Shown: positions 1-10,119 of the stretch, one piece after another
How the letters are laid out: each line of letters opens with the position of its first letter
Position numbering within the stretch: the first letter of the stretch is position 1
Origin: Taudactylus pleione
Taxonomy: Eukaryota > Chordata > Amphibia > Anura > Myobatrachidae
DNA: 64,000 nucleotides
Direction of reading: 5' to 3'
NCBI GenBank assembly: GCA_031769625.1
Contig: JAUIMM010000534.1
Location: 12,601,001 to 12,665,000, forward strand
Notes under the pieces: model-generated
The model's input: the letters and a program-made list of their open reading frames with translations, nothing else
Database searches by the model: none
Told to the model about the DNA's origin: nothing
Made by a program: the position numbers and the translations under genes

Positions 1-387
1 TACACTGATTCTGTCTCAGCCACTAAACCAGCTTCGACAATATGCCATGCATCAGTCTCCCCAGTTAAATAACATGCCAAACAGCACTGTCCCAAATTCA
101 TAACATACAGTGCCATATAGAATATTAGACACAGCCGAGCACCAAAATCATATTGTACCACATAACACTGCCACAAATTCATAATATGCCACACAGCTGT
201 GCCACAAATTCATTATATGTTACTCAGTCATGAATTAAGCCATTCATTTTTTTTTGTGGACTCAGCGACGCTCTTCAGTGGCCAGCACCCTTAAGCGGCT
301 GCCTAAGGTTGCCTGAAGGTAGCACCGGCCCTGAGTACAGTAGTAAAACACAATGTACTACAGTATACTACTCTATACAGTACTTAC

Positions 388-453
388 TTGGATGGGGAGG
401 GTTGTCGGGCTCGTCCTCTGCCTCCTCCACCTCATCCTCCTCAGATTCTCGGC
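388..453 (-). CDS. Putative miniature exon, acidic (tandem copy 3)
   Basis: A 66-nt stretch bounded on the minus strand by a good acceptor (TTTACACAG) and a strong donor (GTAAGTACTG). Read in the one open frame it encodes an acidic segment, RESEEDEVEEAEDEPDNPPHP. The first two nucleotides complete a codon and the last nucleotide starts one, so it is a symmetric phase-1 exon that can be duplicated without a frame change. Two further copies with the same phase and similar ends lie at 705-785 and 1103-1153. The product is not recognised; it may be a host gene with repeated exons or a spliced transposon gene. No transcript evidence is available. Confidence 0.45.
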
Positions 454-704
454 CTGTGTAAACAAAGGAATATACAGTATAGTTGTGTCTTTATTTACAG
501 AATAAGGTGCCACAACTGTACATTACAGTAACAAAAATAGTACAGACTCAGAGCCATATTGTACCACATAACACTGCCACACATTCATAATATGCCACAC
601 AGCTGTGCCACAAATTCATTACATGTCACTCAGCCATGAATTAAGCCATTCATTTTTTTTTTAAACACAATGTACTATGGTATACTACTGTATACAGTAC
701 TTAC

Positions 705-785
705 TTGGCTGGGGAGGGCTATTGGGCTCAGCTGCCTCGTCCTCAGACTCCTCCAACTCAACCACTATCTCCTGAGGTTGTGGGC
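705..785 (-). CDS. Putative miniature exon, acidic/proline-rich (tandem copy 2)
   Basis: An 81-nt open segment flanked on the minus strand by acceptor TTTACATAG and donor GTAAGTACTG. It is again phase 1 at both ends. The encoded peptide starts PQPQEIVVELEESEDEA and ends NSPPQP, matching the end of copy 3 (NPPHP). The introns on its downstream side are also homologous: the blocks around 157-250 and 561-654 are near-identical, as are 340-387 and 655-704. The exon and its intron were therefore duplicated as a unit. Function unknown. Confidence 0.45.
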
Positions 786-1003
786 CTATGTAAACAAAAA
801 TATACATACAGTAAATATCTTAAAAAAAACAATGTGAACATCGTCAACGGCCCTCGGCCCTCGGCCCTCCCGGAAAGCTCACTTTCAGTACTTACCATAA
901 TTCTCTAAACAAAATACTACTCCAATAGTGATGGCGCAAGTAACAAAAGTAGAGCCACTGAGAGTGTAGGAAAGAGGTACAGTAGAGTACAGGCAATACT
1001 TAT

Positions 1004-1045
1004 TTGGCTGGGGAGGGTTGTCCGGCCCCGCCGCCCCGTATAATG
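1004..1045 (-). pseudogene. Decayed copy of the miniature exon
   Basis: On the minus strand this matches the 3' end of the neighbouring exons (GACAACCCTCCCCAGCCAA), but the donor reads ATAAGT instead of GTAAGT and no acceptor is visible upstream. It is interpreted as a dead copy between copies 1 and 2. Confidence 0.4.
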
Positions 1046-1102
1046 TCATTTTTCATCAACACATTTTAAAAATATAACTCTTGAACACAGTACAGAACGT
1101 AC

Positions 1103-1153
1103 TTGGCTGTGCAGGCTCCCTCTCTTCTGCCTGCTGCTGTCTCCTCTGATATC
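1103..1153 (-). CDS. Putative miniature exon (tandem copy 1)
   Basis: A 51-nt segment on the minus strand after a long polypyrimidine tract and CAG, ending at a GTACGT donor. It is phase 1 at both ends and encodes YQRRQQQAEEREPAQP, ending in the same AQP/PQP-type motif as copies 2 and 3. It is the most upstream copy seen for a minus-strand gene. Sequence divergence from the other copies is high, so it is supported mainly by the splice sites, matching phase and shared 3' end. Confidence 0.4.
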
Positions 1154-1275
1154 CTGTAAAAAAAAATAACAGTGCAATGTACAGGTATACTACAATAGGA
1201 ACACAATCTACCATATTACAGGGGTACAACATAAAATAAAACTCAAGTACTTCCCCAGCCCCCACAAAAGACTTA

Positions 1276-1596
1276 AGCTGGCCACACACTAGACCAACTT
1301 ACATCCAACCATCCAACTAGGTGATTGGTTGGAATGAAAATCTGGTAAGGTATGAAAGCAAATGACAATCAGCAATTTGCTCCCAATCGCCGGAAAATGG
1401 ACAAAAACTTTTGTTTGAACAAATTGTTTGGATAAAACATTTAACAAATTTGTCTGATCGTCCATTTTCATCTGTTTTCTGGCATTTAGGAGCAAATTGC
1501 TGATCATCAGCTACTCCCATACGTTACCAGATTTTCATTCCAACCAATCAACTAGTTGGATGGTTGGATGAAAGTTGGTCTAGTGTGTGGCCAGCT
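1276..1596. mobile_element. PIF/Harbinger-like MITE, TTA target duplication
   Basis: The ends are inverted repeats starting AGCTGGCCACACACTAGACC, and TTA lies directly outside both ends (1273-1275 and 1597-1599). Internal sequence is also largely palindromic (GTTGGATGGTTGG type arms). The trinucleotide TWA duplication suits the PIF/Harbinger superfamily. No coding capacity. Confidence 0.75.
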
Positions 1597-1764
1597 TTAC
1601 AGAGATACAGTAGGAGCTCCCTGTTGAAAAATGCTGGTCTAGTGTGTACCTATCGTGTACTCTACAGTTTATGGCCATGGCCGCGACTAGGGTGAGGCTG
1701 GAGGTGCATGTGCACTGGGTGCGCCGCTGCACCCAGCGCCAGTGTCCTCCAGCCATGCGCTGCA

Positions 1765-2200
1765 GTGAGACTCTACAGGGGCATTACTAGGGGGCATCAC
1801 TATATGGGCACTACAGGGGCATTACTATATGGGCATTAGTATGGGGGCATTACCATATGGCCACTACTGGGGCATTACTATGGGGACATTACCCCTACCC
1901 TCCAACATGACCCGTTCCATTAGGTACAAAACACTCTGCTCCTGTACTTCCCACCTAATGTATGATTGCAGTCACCTGTTTTGAACTAGGTAACTGATGA
2001 GACAGGGGTTTCACCACAGGAGGTTGCAATCATAAATAAGAGGGAAGTCCAGGAGCAGAGCATTTTGTACCTAATGGAACGGGTCATGTTGGAGGGTCTG
2101 CATTACTATATGGGCACTACTACAGGGACATTACTATGGGCATTACCTCAGGGGGCATTACTATAGGTGCACTGCTGAAGGGAGCATTACTGTGGGGGTG
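1765..2200. repeat. Short tandem repeat array split by a palindromic element
   Basis: Imperfect repeats of GGGCATTACTATATGGGCACTAC type run from about 1765 to 1890 and resume at about 2097. The gap is occupied by a palindromic element at 1893-2096. No gene seen. Confidence 0.6.
1893..2096. mobile_element. Palindromic MITE inserted in tandem array
   Basis: The ends are inverted copies (ACCCTCCAACATGACCCGTT at the left, its complement at the right), continuing inward through CCATTAGGTACAAAA. The element interrupts the GGGCATTACTAT array. Superfamily not determined. Confidence 0.65.
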
Positions 2201-2291
2201 CTACTGGGGCCACAAAATTTCTGTCTTGCCCATGTGACAGAAAACATAGTTTCAGCCCTGTTATGGCACACTAAACTTATTCATGTTACTG

Positions 2292-3023
2292 TGGGGTCTA
2301 GTTACTAAGCAGTGTTAGGAGACAGAGGGCCTAATTCAGACCTGCTCGCGAGCACTGAGCGCTCGCAAGCGGGTCGATGGTACCCTAATGCGCATGCGCA
2401 CGATGGAGGGAGCTCCGTCATGCGCATGCGCGAGACCCGCATAGCGACAGCCAAGCTGTCGCTATGGGTCTCGCACCAAAGGGGATGTGCTGTCGATGGT
2501 GAGTGACAGCACGCCCCCTTTGGTGTGCGTGCCGGGGGCGTGGCTGCCCAGACGGAGGCGTTCCCATGGGAACGCCTACCGTCTGGGTCCGGCCCCACTG
2601 ACATCACTAGTGATGTCAGTGGGAGTGCTTTTGGCTCTGATAGAGCCAAAAGCACTCCTGGGCTTGCGGCAGCGAGACCCTACCGCAGGGTCTATTCGCA
2701 AGCCCGATGGTCGCAATGGTCTTGACCATCGCGACCATCTTTTTGGCCGCTCGCATAAGCTGTGGGTGGTCACCCACAGCTATGCGAGTGGCCAGGAGGC
2801 CGCTCCATTTTTAGGTAGGAGGGCCCTGATTCAGAGCGAGCGCTCTGGTCAGAGTGTCCGGCTCTGAATCAGGCCCAGAGTGAAAAGTGATAAGGTGCCA
2901 GCCAATCAGCTCCTAACTGCCATCTCACGGGCTGTGTTTGAAAAATTACAGTTGGGAGCTGATTGGCTGGCACCTTATCACTTTTCACTCTGTCTCCTAA
3001 CACTGCTTAGTAAATAGACCCCA
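2292..3023. mobile_element. Palindromic MITE carrying a nested insertion
   Basis: The left end TGGGGTCTAGTTACTAAGCA and the right end are inverted repeats, and CTG lies outside both ends. The right arm (about 2944-3023) is an undisrupted inverted copy of the left arm, which is split by the element at 2327-2876. The arms continue inward through a GATAAGGTGCCAGCCAATCAG block. Confidence 0.7.
2327..2876. mobile_element. Multi-hairpin element with 3-bp target duplication (AGA), copy 1
   Basis: The 550-bp element starts GGGCCTAATTCAGACC, ends GGCTCTGAATCAGGCCC and is flanked by AGA on both sides. The inverted arm of the host MITE shows the empty site (GGAGACAGAGTGAAAA), which proves the boundaries. 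The interior is a row of consecutive inverted repeats, for example around 2390-2430, 2431-2465, 2474-2522, 2555-2585, 2597-2625 and 2628-2662. It has no convincing coding sequence; the small open frames here fall inside the hairpins. Confidence 0.85.
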
Positions 3024-3026
3024 CTG

Positions 3027-5755
3027 ATGTCTGCAGCATGCTCATTCATCTGCTGCAGACATACTGTAACTTTCTACAGTGCTGGTCGACTGTCAACCTT
3101 TGTACATATCGACCTTTAGTGTGTGACTTATTGACTGTTGTTTTGGTAATCCACACCCATTCACGTTATGTCACACAATAACGGCGATATGGATCCTGAT
3201 TGCCTATACTTAACGAATATAACTGTGCAGTAATACTGTACTTACTACGCACAAGGTGCTGTCTTAACCTCTGCAGCCGTGGGGCATCCCTCCTCACCAG
3301 GTCACTAAACCGGCACTGTAGTGACTGGATCCAGGAACATTCTCAATGTCAACATGTGAAATGCCAACATTGTCGGAATGTGAACATCAGGGGAAGGCTG
3401 CATAATGAGGGTGTTAAGGTTAGGCACTAGCGGAAGGTTAGAGTTAGGCTACGGGGGGGGGGGGAGGACGGTTAGGAATAGGCACCAGAGGGAGAGTTAG
3501 GGATATGGTAGGTGTTTCACCGGAACTACCGCTCTATTAGATAACTCCGGGACAGTCACATAACCTCCAGGACCCAGGCGTAACTGGAGCCACTGCAGTA
3601 TTCGGGAGCAGGTAAGTTGCTGCTAGGCCACCAGGGATGATACGTTGACATTCTAACATGTCCACATTTCATCACTGCCTAGATGATGAATGTCAAAATA
3701 CACCCATTCTCACAGAGCACATTGCCAACACCCTATCCATTCTTACATTTAGTGATGCCTTACCTATATTTATATTACCTTTTCCTCATCTATCTATCCC
3801 CGCTACAATCTTAGTAAATACAGTTGCAAGACAGTGAGAAACTTCTTCTCTCATTACTCCACATTTGTTGCACTACCGTTAAATTATGTACCCCACCCCT
3901 TATTAGGCCTGCCGCTGACCTTCCCTTTGATTGCGACCTCACAACTCCACCTCCAAGATTTCTTCTGTGCCGCATCTTACTAATAGAACTTAAATTACCT
4001 GCCCAGGGTCTTACTCAACACTAAAGTAAGTGCTCACTCAAATCCTCACATCTTCATTATCCTAGCCCTATCTGATACTACTCAATCTGTATACTACCAG
4101 CTACCATACCAATGTCCACTGTCTCAGTTTGCCTAATTATTGAGCACCGCCTCTAGATTTTAAGTATTGTAATGAATTTTTTATGTATGATTTGTTATGC
4201 AAAATGTCCAGTACTGCAAAGTTTTGTAATGCTTATGATAAGGGCCGGATTTAGTGCCACATGGGCCTGGGTCTGAAAATATTCAAGTGCTTATACTGAG
4301 AATGGGAGGAGGTGTGACCAGTGCTGTGTGGGTGTGGCCAGAGCCACGTGGGCATGTACACCCCTACACTATCAGTCCCACTGTCTCCCTAAATACAAAA
4401 AATAGAACAATTGCATAATGTTGTGAAAAAACTACAAATACAAATGTAATACTTTAATTTATGGTCGACTGTGTGGCCAGCTAGGAAGCTGGACATCATC
4501 ATGCTACATAATGATGGGCATATTTTTAAGTGGAGGCCTGGAGCTGTAGCTTCATTCGCCCCATTGTTAATCTGGACATGTTTATGATTACTTGCTTAAT
4601 GTAGGTACTACAGATGATTTCTGCACTTTGATAGTTTTATAATAATCCATTCTATGGTGGATGATAGGTATGAGGGTGATATATTACAATGGTGCTTTGC
4701 TGTATATTTGTGTCATATATTGTTGGCTGCATTCAATTTGTCACATTTATTCCCTCTGCCACCATAATAATGTGATTACAATAAGCCTTAAATTACAGCC
4801 ATATTTATTTATTTATTGCTTTTCTATTTTCTTTACTTTGTTCTTGTTTTTGCTTATTCCCATTGATGCTTTTTATTTTGCCTTTAAGTTGTCTCTTTGC
4901 TCCCAAAGCACAATTTCCAAAGCAAGAAAAAGGTCAGTTCTATTATGCGTCTGTTAAAATGCACTAGGGCAATGTTCTAGTGATGTAGCTATGAAACCTA
5001 ATCATTTCTTTTTTTTTGCTTTCAAAATGATTCCCTTGGCTTGTTGAGATAAAATAGATTGCCATGTGTACAGTTAGTTGAGTCAATAGGTGTCTAATAC
5101 GTTTTGTAGCCAAGTCTAATCCTCTAGGTAAAATAATCCAAAATGTGTTTTTTGTCCAGAAAATACCAATATAATAAAATTCAATATTCTAGTTGAAAAT
5201 ATTGAGAAGCAAAAAAAAAAATATAGAGCATAAAAACCAGGGCCAAAAACTCAGCTCTATAAAACCAATATTTAATTACACTGGTATGTTCTGAACACTT
5301 GAATTTGAAAGAAATCAGCTATGCGTTTCATAAATAAACACATTAGGACTACTTTTCTAGCATCTAGTCATTACATCTAGTCATAGCAATCAGACACTTA
5401 TGGATGAAAATTGAGTGGGTTAAATCAAAATATTTTTCTTGGCTTTGTAAAACACACCCATAAAAAATTATAAAACAAAAAAGATGTCCTCTGAGTAAAC
5501 TGAACATTAGCCAGAGAAATGCATTAGTAGAGCCTTTGAGAGTAGTAACAGATCCAGGAATCTCACTCTGATGGATGCAACACTTCAAGTGGCAATAGGA
5601 CATACTGTATGAACGCTCCTCCTTGTATGGTGAGTGCTTACCTGCATTGAACTTTGTTCTCGTCGGCAGTTCAGGCAGTTATATTATTAGTATAATTATA
5701 TATTTCATCTCTCCATGCCAAAGAGGGAACTTACATCTGAATTATTTGTTTGTGT
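3027..5755. other. No gene seen; AT-rich intergenic DNA
   Basis: There are GTTAGG-type repeats at about 3410-3510 and scattered ATGTCAACAT motifs near 3340-3380 and 3640-3700, which resemble the families at 12.4 kb and 25 kb. The rest is AT-rich with no supported coding region. Confidence 0.5.
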
Positions 5756-6660
5756 ATTGGACTGCAAAAAATTTAATTTGGAAAGTGTAGAAAAAGGTCT
5801 CTATCATTCACCTTGGAAGAGATGTATGTGTTATCAAATACATCTCTACTGTCCGAAATGAATCGGGTACTAGTTTTTTTGTTCTGCCAAGTCCTGTGAT
5901 GCCTCCAGGAGAAGCTACACCAGGAGGTAGGCGAGTATTGGATATTTTTTCACAGATAAAGCATTGGAATCCTACTGGAGAATGGTTGGGAAGATAAGGT
6001 AGAAGGTAAGTATGTGTGAGTGTGTTAGGTACAGAATGTAATAAACTTTTAATTTCTACACTGTGCGTGTACTGTCTTTTTTATACAATTTTTTTTACAG
6101 TGTGGGTACGGGTGCTGGCCACCTGCTGGCACTAATAGTTTCACAAGTGGCAAAGGGCAGGCATGCTGACATCTGTTGTTCCACTGTAAAAAACAATAGT
6201 ATAATTAAAATGTTCACACTATTACCCCTGCACCCACTGCCCAGGGGTGCAGGGAAGGGCCCCGGGCTTCAGTGTAAGCCTGGGGTGCTCAGGAGATTGG
6301 GACCCCTTTATTGGAGCGTCCCTACCTGCCCTGAGATCCCAGGTTTGTGCTGACTAGCTTGGGGTGTTAATGCTTTGGCTGTGGAAACCCGGTGAAAGGG
6401 TACCCTGGCTGTGGCAGTACACCCTTGCTAGGTTTGAGTCCGGTGCTGGTTTTAACAATAGGGGGAACCCCACACCATCTTATTTCCTATATTTAAAACC
6501 AGGACTGGTTCTGGGAGCCCAGTGATGGTTCCTAAAATACTGGGGAACCCTACACATTTTTCCCCCATATTATTAGAACCAGGACTAGGTTAGGAGCCCA
6601 AGGCTGGTTATGCGCTGGGGGGGGGGAGAGGGGGGTGTGGAGGGGGAGCACATAATTTTT
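5756..6660 (+). repeat. Dispersed repeat family, copy at 6 kb
   Basis: It shares long stretches with 46470-47900 (opposite strand), 58130-58410 and 61650-62750. A matching block contains GGTGCTGGCCACCTGCTGGCA near 6110 and another contains CCAGTGCTGGTTTTA-type sequence near 6450. No durable reading frame is visible. It is probably the internal part of a large non-autonomous element. Confidence 0.6.
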
Positions 6661-6718
6661 TTTTTAATTATCTGTGTATGTTTCTGCTAGACATGTTGCT
6701 CAGGATGGGGGTCTAATT

Positions 6719-6985
6719 GTGAAATAATCTAAAAGCAACTTGGTGTAGTTACTGACAACACATAACAAAATTGTTGCAAATATCTATTGATCTTATATGA
6801 CTCAGTCGGAGTATTGTAAGTTCCTTTGCAAATCCAAGTAATAGATTGGATCAAAAGAAGCTGAAGAATATGTGAACATGAATAAAAAACCCAAAAAACA
6901 AAAACAAAAGTAAAAACAAACGTAACAATTTTGTTACGTGTTGTCAGTAACTACAGTATACTAAGTTGCTTTTAGATTATTTCAC
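6719..6985. mobile_element. Fold-back MITE
   Basis: Arms of about 56-62 bp at 6719-6774 and 6924-6985 are inverted repeats (GAAATAATCTAAAAGCAACT type). The central 150 bases are A-rich. No coding sequence. Confidence 0.65.
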
Positions 6986-7389
6986 TACTTTATTATTTGA
7001 TATGTTTCTCCTCGATTTATTGTGACACATTTCTTGATATCCAATCTGATTATACTTATATTATAATTGGTATTTTTACTTCATATTATTAAATATTAAT
7101 CAGTAATTATTATTACATTTATATTATTTATCACTCATTAAATGCCTCTTTAATCCAATTTTGCACTCCCTATATCTGTTGCATCTTTGGTCCTTTCCTA
7201 AATAAAGGCTAGCCACCCCCTTTAGAGAGCTGCATTCGGATTCCATTTTTTTAAAATAGTTTAAAGCCATAGCGCCCTTCCTTGTTTATAATTGTCAAGC
7301 CATCTGTACCCATTGTCATGCCAGAGTAAGTGGAGGTAGGAACCCTAACCATCTAGGAACCTCCTCCCTGTTACATCATCTGCAGTGCA

Positions 7390-7960
7390 TCTATCAAAAG
7401 TGTTTGCAAATTTCAGAAACTTTGGCTTAAAAAGTAACAACAAGCAGTCCAGCGTCAGCTAGCTCTCTTCTCTCTGCTAGATCCAAGCACCTGGCATCTT
7501 CACCACCAACACTTTCATCAACAGTTTCCTCAATCATGATCGGAAGTAGTCCTGCATCCAATTAAGGCTAACTCAGTCCTCCCCTATCCTGGATTCCTCA
7601 GAAGAATCCTTGAGCACTACACCTGTTGCTGCTACTGGGAGTGGATTTTCATTTGTTTTTTGAAATGTCTACAGGGAGAAGGACTTACATCATCATAAGA
7701 GGCCGAATCACCAGTCATAAATAAAGGCCAAGGTCTTAGTCTTTCCTTTCCACTTTGTGTGGTGAAAGGCATATTGCCAATTTTATGTCTTTCTGCAGCT
7801 AACTTTCCCTTTGATTTTTTTCTTTACCAGTATAAATTATTGGTTCTTTGATTTTAGATGCCCTGACTTAAGCCCTGTATGCCCTTGGGCATTGGCTTTA
7901 GTAGATGATGTAGACGGACTAGTATCGTCATGACTGGTGGCACTGGCAGCAGCTTCAGCA
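7390..7960 (+). pseudogene. hAT transposon remnant
   Basis: The plus strand at about 7400-7570 matches the coding (minus) strand at about 51130-51300, which encodes the N-terminal part of the hAT transposase there. Shared peptide signature: a serine-rich stretch ending in IGSSPA. Reading is blocked by stops soon after. This is a fragment of a related hAT element. Confidence 0.5.
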
Positions 7961-8089
7961 CTAGTATGTGGTTCCTGCTCTCCTCTCAACTGATCGTTCT
8001 CCATATCAACAAATACAAATTAAGTGGGGTACAGCACATTCATCAATTTGTACCAATTTTAAATATTACACTGCGGTATCAATGACCTA

Positions 8090-8640
8090 TACTGTCACAA
8101 TATTTTTTATGAATAAGAAAAGAATAGCATACTGCACTACCACTTACAGTGTCACAAGATTTATTACGAATAAGAAAAAAATAACACACTGCAATCCCAC
8201 TTACAGTGTCACAAGATTTTTTATGAGCAAAGCACTGAGCTACCACTTACAGTGTCACAAGATTTTTTTATGAGTAAAACACCTCGCTACCACTTACAGT
8301 GTCACAAATTTTTTTAAGAGTACTGTAAAACACTGTGCTACCACTTAGTGTCACAATATTTTTTATGAATAAGAAAAGAATAACACACTGCGCTACCACT
8401 TACAGTTTCCCAAAACATTCTATGAGTAAAACACTATGCTACCATTAACAGTGTTATTCTTTTCTTATTCACAAAAAATATTGTGACACTAAGTGGTAGC
8501 GCAGTGTGTTATTCTTTTCTTATTCATAAAAAATATTATAACACTGTAAGTGGCAGCGCAGTGTATTATTCTTTTCTTATTCATAAAAAATATTGCGACA
8601 CTGTAAGTGTTATTCTTTTCTTATTCATAAAAAATATTAC
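8090..8640. repeat. Tandem array with a head-to-head inversion
   Basis: Units of 45-57 bp containing CTACCACTTACAGTGTCACA and TTTTTTATGAATAAGAAAAG repeat from about 8090 to 8450. From about 8452 to 8640 the same unit continues in inverted orientation. The whole array can fold into a long hairpin. It sits next to hAT debris, and similar tandem arrays are found in the noncoding part of the hAT element at 51.3-52.0 kb. Confidence 0.75.
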
Positions 8641-8649
8641 AATACGTGG

Positions 8650-9140
8650 ATGATAAACTGCGGTCTGGCCGGCAGTGTCACCAAACAATAACAGCGCAGC
8701 TAAGTTACTAACACACACACACAAAAAATAAAAAAAGATTTTTTTTTTTGAGGAATGCTAATTATATATTCAACTTTTATTTATTTTACACTGGGGAAAA
8801 GCACCCCTGGACGAGGCAGCACCTCGATGATAATCAACACAGCACCCCTTAATGGACAACAAAACACCCCTGTGGAGCAGTGGAGTGCGGACAGGCCACC
8901 AGCAGAGTCACAAATACGTGGATGATAAACTGTGGTCTGGCCGGCAGTGTCACCGAACAATATTAACGTACCTAGTTACTAACTAGTAACTACCTGGCTA
9001 GCGCACACAAAAAAAAGGCAAAAAAAAGATTTTAATTTTAACTTTAATTTTTTATACACTGGGGTAGAGCAACCCTGGATTGACAGAGCACCCCTGTATG
9101 AACTGCAGCCGTAGCCCCTTGATGGACAGGACAACACAGT
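8650..9140. repeat. hAT-related noncoding repeats
   Basis: Repeats of CAGCACCCCT and CGTGGATGATAAACTG type occur at 8640-8690 and 8915-8965, together with A-rich tracts. The style matches the 5' noncoding region of the hAT element at 49.6-52.5 kb. No coding region. Confidence 0.4.
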
Positions 9141-9421
9141 CAGAGCCGTAACTAGACATTTTGGTGCCCTGTGCCAGAAAGTGCATTAATGTCCCCCCAT
9201 TTTTGAAATATGGACATAGTACTCCCAAAAATTGGGGAATGGCCTCATGGGGAAGGGCCATGCAAGAGATAGGGGAGGCCAGGAAGTGCTGAATGGGGAT
9301 GAAATAAGAGGAAGCTACAAGTGAGAATGATAAACAGAAAATTGACAGGTCCAAACAGCGCCCCCTGACCTGCGGTTCCCTGTACCGTGGCACAGACCGC
9401 ACTACCCTAGTTATAGCCCTG
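9141..9421. mobile_element. hAT-type MITE, 8-bp target duplication, copy 1
   Basis: The ends CAGAGCCGTAACTAG and CTAGTTATAGCCCTG are inverted repeats. The flanks AACACAGT and AACACAGC form an 8-bp duplication with one change. A second copy is at 45545-45837. Confidence 0.75.
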
Positions 9422-10119
9422 AACACAGCAGCACCAATTTATTTGCTGCAGCCCAAGCCCCTTTATGGACAACACAGCAGCAGCCCTTTATGTACTGCAG
9501 CGCCTGCCCCTTGATTGACAGGACAACGGTGAGTGACACAGCAGCACACCCCCCTACTGTACTGCAGCCCAAGCATGACAACAATGCACCCTTGAAGTCG
9601 GCTACATTTTGCCTGATGGACTTTCCACCAACATCGCGTGTTTTTGGAGAAAAGACTTTGCTCGCATGTTTGCTTTTCGCCCTAGTCAATTACAAAGGAC
9701 GCAAAAACGGGACCCGGCGAAACTCAAACAGACGAAAAGTGTTGTCAGATTTGGGGAAATCAGCCTTACACCCCCCAAAAGATGCACTAACATTGGGGAT
9801 CACTATGGATACCCCCGAATAGCCCTGCTGAAGGTATTTGGGGTACTTACATGCTCTCAATAGCTTCTAATTAGCGTCTTTGCACAAGTGGTGAAGAAGA
9901 GCATTTGGAAGGTTTTTTTGAGAAAATAACTAGTCCCAACAAATTTGGGGTACATGAATGTGTGTGAATGAGCACTGTAAAGCATAATAATCATACAAAC
10001 AAACATATAAGTTGTTTATAGTTTTTTTAGACTAGTTAGAAGTGGTGGCTATAGTTCCGAATTTAGACCATAGATGTATTAAGTCCGTGCTGTTACACTC
10101 CGCCTAAGCTAGCCTTACC

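Larger units (their letters stand above)
155..900. repeat. Tandem segmental duplication of exon plus intron
   Basis: Blocks at 157-250 and 561-654 are near-identical and about 406 bases apart. Blocks at 340-387 and 655-704 also match. The downstream copy carries an extra segment at 255-335. Together with the exons this shows a small tandem duplication of gene segments. Confidence 0.7.
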
